9,534 nucleotides of DNA. It comes from Gammaproteobacteria bacterium (GTDB lineage Bacteria; Pseudomonadota; Gammaproteobacteria; Pseudomonadales; Azotimanducaceae). This document shows positions 6,934-9,534 of the stretch, piece by piece (positions within the stretch are counted from its first letter, which is position 1; each line of letters opens with the position of its first letter). The position numbers and the translations under genes were made by a program. The stretch spans positions 1 to 9,534 of the forward strand of contig JAPOYW010000465.1 of assembly GCA_026706425.1 (NCBI GenBank), in the 5' to 3' direction. The notes under the pieces were generated by a model. That model was not told the origin of the DNA, did no database searches, and saw only the letters and a list, made by a program, of their open reading frames with translations.

Positions 6934-7784
6934 CAAATGCGTACACGGACCCGCGTCGAGGCGTTGCCACCGCCCAGAACGAACGGGTCCTCTCGCAAAA
7001 ACGCCGTCACCGTGACCGCCACTTCGACGCGCGTCCCGTACCGGACGCCGGTCTTAAGGATCTCCGCGTCGGCCAGTTCTTGGACGAATACCTCCCGGCG
7101 ACCGTCGATGCCGAGACGCTCGCCGCCAACGACCGGACAACGGAAGAGCGCCTCGCTGCAGCCAAGACAATCGCTTCGGCCGACGATCCCGTGCCCACCG
7201 TGGCTGGCATCCTCGCACTCGGCCGGCACCCGCAGGACCATCTACCCGGCGCGGACGCGCAGTTCCTTCGCCTCGGCGGCACGGAGTCGGGCGACGAAGT
7301 GCTCGACGAGGCCCGATGCACCGGGCCGATCACCGACCAGATCCGTAGGCTCGACGACAAGCTTGTCGCCCACAACCGGACATCCGTCGACTTCAAATCG
7401 GATGACAGGGAGACCCGTATTTCGACCTATTCCCTCCTTGCCCTGCAGCAGCTCGTACGGAACGCGATCATGCATCGCACCTACGAGGGCACGAATGCGC
7501 CGGTCCATGTCTACTGGTTCGACGACCGGGTCGAGATCACGAATCCCGGCGGCCCGTTCGGCGATGTCAATTCCGACAACTTTGGGCAGCCCGGCGTCGT
7601 CGGCTACCGCAATCCCAACTTAGCGGAGGCGATGCGGGTGTTAGGTCTGGTGCAGCGCTACGGATTCGGCATCCCAGCAGCCCGCCGGTCGCTGCGCAAG
7701 AACGGCCAAGCGCCGCCCGAATTCGGCGTCGAGGCGAATCGAGTCCACTGCACTGTGTGGGCTCGCCGACGGAGCAAACGATGA
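6930..7784 (+). CDS. GHKL-type ATP-binding protein (RecG-like/HATPase_c_4) lacking its AlbA_2 domain
   Basis: The protein has 284 residues from GTG 6930. Its C-terminal half carries the GHKL ATP-binding signature: N-box LVRNAIMHRTYEG with N178 and H182, then WFDDRVEITNPGGPFG (D198-D199, G207-G208), and a conserved tail with NFGQPG, YRNPNLAEAM, GFGIPAARR and PPEFGVE. Known relatives ('ATP-binding protein', sometimes labelled RecG-like or Schlafen AlbA_2) usually have an N-terminal AlbA_2 nucleic-acid-binding domain of roughly 130 residues. Here the protein begins just after where that domain should end (DPRRGVATAQNE). The upstream sequence in this frame is a shadow of the helicase, not AlbA_2. 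The gene overlaps the helicase stop (GTGA) and the AAA start (ATGA). It is likely a regulatory or energy-sensing partner of the helicase; it could also be a decayed remnant, but the intact frame, good ribosome binding site and couplings argue against that. Confidence 0.85.
   Translation: MTNAYTDPRRGVATAQNERVLSQKRRHRDRHFDARPVPDAGLKDLRVGQFLDEYLPATVDAETLAANDRTTEERLAAAKTIASADDPVPTVAGILALGRHPQDHLPGADAQFLRLGGTESGDEVLDEARCTGPITDQIRRLDDKLVAHNRTSVDFKSDDRETRISTYSLLALQQLVRNAIMHRTYEGTNAPVHVYWFDDRVEITNPGGPFGDVNSDNFGQPGVVGYRNPNLAEAMRVLGLVQRYGFGIPAARRSLRKNGQAPPEFGVEANRVHCTVWARRRSKR
7771..7774 (+). promoter_or_regulatory. Ribosome binding site for the AAA ATPase gene
   Basis: GGAG at 7771-7774 is 6 nt before the ATG at 7781 and 9 nt before the adjacent ATG at 7784, inside the end of the GHKL-like gene. 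It favours 7781, which forms the ATGA overlap, over the upstream in-frame ATG at 7757. Confidence 0.55.
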
Positions 7785-9292
7785 TGAAGAGTTCCCAAGG
7801 CAACTACCATTTGGTCGTCAAACACTTCGGCCCGATCGTCAAGGCCGAAGTCGACCTGCGGCCGTTGACGGTGTTCGTCGGGCCAAGCAACACCGGCAAG
7901 TCCTACTTGGCGATCCTGATATACGCCTTGCACCAGTGCTTTTCGACCGAGCGCGGGAGGACTCCCTTCGACGTGCCGCGGTGGAACCTCCACGGGTCCG
8001 CAACGGACATCGAGCTCTCGTCGGGCGCGTGGGACAAGCTAGACGACTGGGTGTCGAATTACACGCCTAGAGAGCCGTTCCACCCACTGCCATCAGAGGT
8101 AACGGGGCCGATTCGATCAATCCTCGAGCGATCCGAGGGGTTGAGCGAGTTCATTGGATCGGAAATCTCGCGGTGTTTCGGCCTGGAAGACGTTCGCGAT
8201 ATGCGTCGGCGTCCAATCCGCTGGGCTACGACGGCCAAGATGCGAGTTCCGCCGATATCCGACCACGGCGAGGCCGGATACGAGCTACTGTTGAACTCCG
8301 ATGGCGTGGACGTACGCGGCGTATTCGGGGAGATCGAACTGCCGGATCATCTGGAGGGGGAATCCTCGAACTACCCATCGTTCCTTGACCTAAGACGAAT
8401 GTCCGAGAGTGTGCGAGGTCGTTCGAGTGACCGGTACCGTCGTGTGATGCTCGCCCGTCTCGCCGAGCATGTGAACAGATTGCTGCTGAAACCCCTTTGC
8501 GCTAGAGCGCACTACCTGCCTGCCGACCGTACTGGTGTGATGCACGCGCACCAACTGGTCGTCGGCACGCTTGTCCAGAGCGCCACGACTGCCGGCCTGC
8601 GGCCATCAATGCATGTTCCCCGACTGTCCGGTGTCTTGGCTGATTTCCTGAATCAGTTGATCGCAGTTGGCAGCGATGACCGAAGAAGCAGAAAGCCCTC
8701 AGTTGCTGTGGCAGGAACCTTGGAGAAGAACCTCCTCTCAGGAACAGTGATAGTTGACCGGTCGCTGTCGGGTTACCCAGCTTTCTTCTATCGACCAAAC
8801 GGTTGGTCGAATGATCTGCCGATGATACGGGCCTCCTCCATGGTTTCGGAACTTGCGCCCGTAGTGCTGTACCTCCGTCATGTCGTGAATCCGGGGGACT
8901 TGCTCATCATCGAGGAACCGGAAGCGCATCTGCATCCCGCTTTACAGACCGCGTTCGCTCGCGAGCTGGCGAGGCTGGTTCGCGTTGGCGTTCGCATCGT
9001 GATGACCACGCACAGTGAGTGGTTTCTCGAGCAGATCGGCAATCTGGTCCGACTCTCATCCTTACCGCTTCCCAAGCGCGACGGTATTGCCGGCGCGGAT
9101 GTCGCCCTTGATCCTCGCGATGTCGGCGCTTGGCTGTTCAAGCGTACGGCACGCCCGGTGGGTTCCATCGTTGAGGAGGTCGAACTGGATCCTGAGACCG
9201 GTCTCTTCGCCACGGACTACCATTCGGTGAGCGAGACGCTCTACAACGAAAGCGCGGCAATCTACAACCGGCTTCAAGACGGTACTACGTGA
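7781..9292 (+). CDS. AAA family ATPase, ABC-type (RecF/OLD-like)
   Basis: The protein has 503 residues. An N-terminal strand pair (HLVVKHFGPI, VDLRPLTVFVG) leads into Walker A GPSNTGKS (34-41, K40). Near the C-terminus are a signature-like SSMVSELAP (352-360), a Walker B and D-loop LLIIEEPEAHLHP (374-386, E378-E379) and a switch histidine H411 in TTHSEW. This split layout, with a long insert between the Walker motifs, is that of ABC-type ATPases of the RecF/SMC/OLD kind (AAA_15/AAA_21). The insert contains HYLPADRTGVMHAH, which I recall as conserved in this subgroup. No TOPRIM nuclease domain follows, so any effector must be a partner. Such ATPases act as dimeric sensors or clamps in several anti-phage and toxin-antitoxin-like modules. 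The start overlaps the upstream stop (ATGA), and the stop overlaps another potential start (GTGA at 9289), implying at least one further operon gene. Confidence 0.92.
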   Translation: MMKSSQGNYHLVVKHFGPIVKAEVDLRPLTVFVGPSNTGKSYLAILIYALHQCFSTERGRTPFDVPRWNLHGSATDIELSSGAWDKLDDWVSNYTPREPFHPLPSEVTGPIRSILERSEGLSEFIGSEISRCFGLEDVRDMRRRPIRWATTAKMRVPPISDHGEAGYELLLNSDGVDVRGVFGEIELPDHLEGESSNYPSFLDLRRMSESVRGRSSDRYRRVMLARLAEHVNRLLLKPLCARAHYLPADRTGVMHAHQLVVGTLVQSATTAGLRPSMHVPRLSGVLADFLNQLIAVGSDDRRSRKPSVAVAGTLEKNLLSGTVIVDRSLSGYPAFFYRPNGWSNDLPMIRASSMVSELAPVVLYLRHVVNPGDLLIIEEPEAHLHPALQTAFARELARLVRVGVRIVMTTHSEWFLEQIGNLVRLSSLPLPKRDGIAGADVALDPRDVGAWLFKRTARPVGSIVEEVELDPETGLFATDYHSVSETLYNESAAIYNRLQDGTT

Positions 9293-9531
9293 GAGCTCTA
9301 GTCGAGGCGGTCCGCCGAAGCGTACCCAACCAGTGCCAAAAGCGAAGCTGCAAGGCAAGAGCGTGCTCGGTTTCGATGCGGAACGCACCTCCAGCCACGG
9401 TTCAGGCCGGGCCTTGCGGCAGATCAAGACAACGCTCGACGCGAGCGCGTTGGTACGCTGTCCAATCATCCGACTGCTATTTTCGGTTCGCATTGGCCAA
9501 GTGCCGGTCACGGCGAATCCTGCCTCAATGA
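9289..9531 (+). CDS. Possible next operon gene; reading frame uncertain
   Basis: A GTG at 9289 overlaps the AAA stop in the same GTGA manner seen at 6930 and opens an 80-codon frame ending at 9531. Its first 15 residues (MRALVEAVRRSVPNQ) look like protein, but the rest is very rich in Cys and Arg, as shadow frames often are. Another plus-strand frame, from GTG 9333 (PKAKLQGKSVLGFDAERT at its beginning), is open to the window edge and has a more normal composition. The gene may therefore start at 9333, or switch frame near 9333 through a frameshift. No clear Shine-Dalgarno precedes either start, and I recognise no family. In this ATPase class the downstream partner is often the effector, so the identity matters. 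This entry marks the position rather than a firm gene. Confidence 0.3.
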   Translation: MRALVEAVRRSVPNQCQKRSCKARACSVSMRNAPPATVQAGPCGRSRQRSTRARWYAVQSSDCYFRFALAKCRSRRILPQ

Positions 9532-9534
9532 CTG

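Noticed and set aside
6154..6936. Minus-strand open frame of 260 codons
   Set aside because: It is antisense to the conserved C-terminal part of the helicase and shows no motif.
9062..9511. Minus-strand open frame of 149 codons, possible antitoxin-like gene at the end
   Set aside because: It overlaps the conserved end of the AAA gene by about 230 bases, its composition is shadow-like, and no ribosome binding site was seen.

Overview
The window is about 9.5 kb of GC-rich bacterial DNA. Tightly packed genes, GTG starts and very GC-biased third codon positions fit a high-GC bacterium such as a proteobacterium or a similar soil, marine or metagenomic lineage; no gene here fixes the taxon. There is no rRNA, tRNA, transposase, integrase or CRISPR array.

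Left part (1-3208), accessory metabolism: the start of a NorQ/CbbQ-type MoxR ATPase and a two-domain VOC (glyoxalase-fold) protein, both on the minus strand and overlapping by four bases; a divergent plus-strand alpha/beta hydrolase with a long helical N-terminal region; and a minus-strand glutathione S-transferase-like protein. The convergent gap between hydrolase and GST (2418-2590) holds a ladder of GGCC-centred repeats spaced 19-21 bp apart.

Right part (3361-9292 and beyond), probable defence or nucleic-acid-processing operon on the plus strand: (1) a ~1190-aa SNF2-type helicase with a C-terminal DUF3883 domain carrying a D...ExK nuclease-like motif; (2) a 284-aa GHKL-type ATP-binding protein that lacks the N-terminal AlbA_2/Schlafen-like domain expected for its family; (3) a 503-aa ABC-type AAA ATPase of the RecF/OLD-like kind. 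Junctions 1/2 and 2/3 are GTGA and ATGA stop/start overlaps, each with a good Shine-Dalgarno sequence 6-7 nt upstream, so the three proteins are very likely made together. Another GTGA overlap at 9289 suggests a further gene, but its reading frame is unclear and the window ends there.

Third-position GC is visibly lower in the helicase and AAA genes than in the GST and VOC genes, so the right part looks like an acquired module. The helicase, GHKL-like protein and AAA ATPase are each recognisable, but I do not know this exact set as a named defence system. The defence role is inference from domain content and operon structure.
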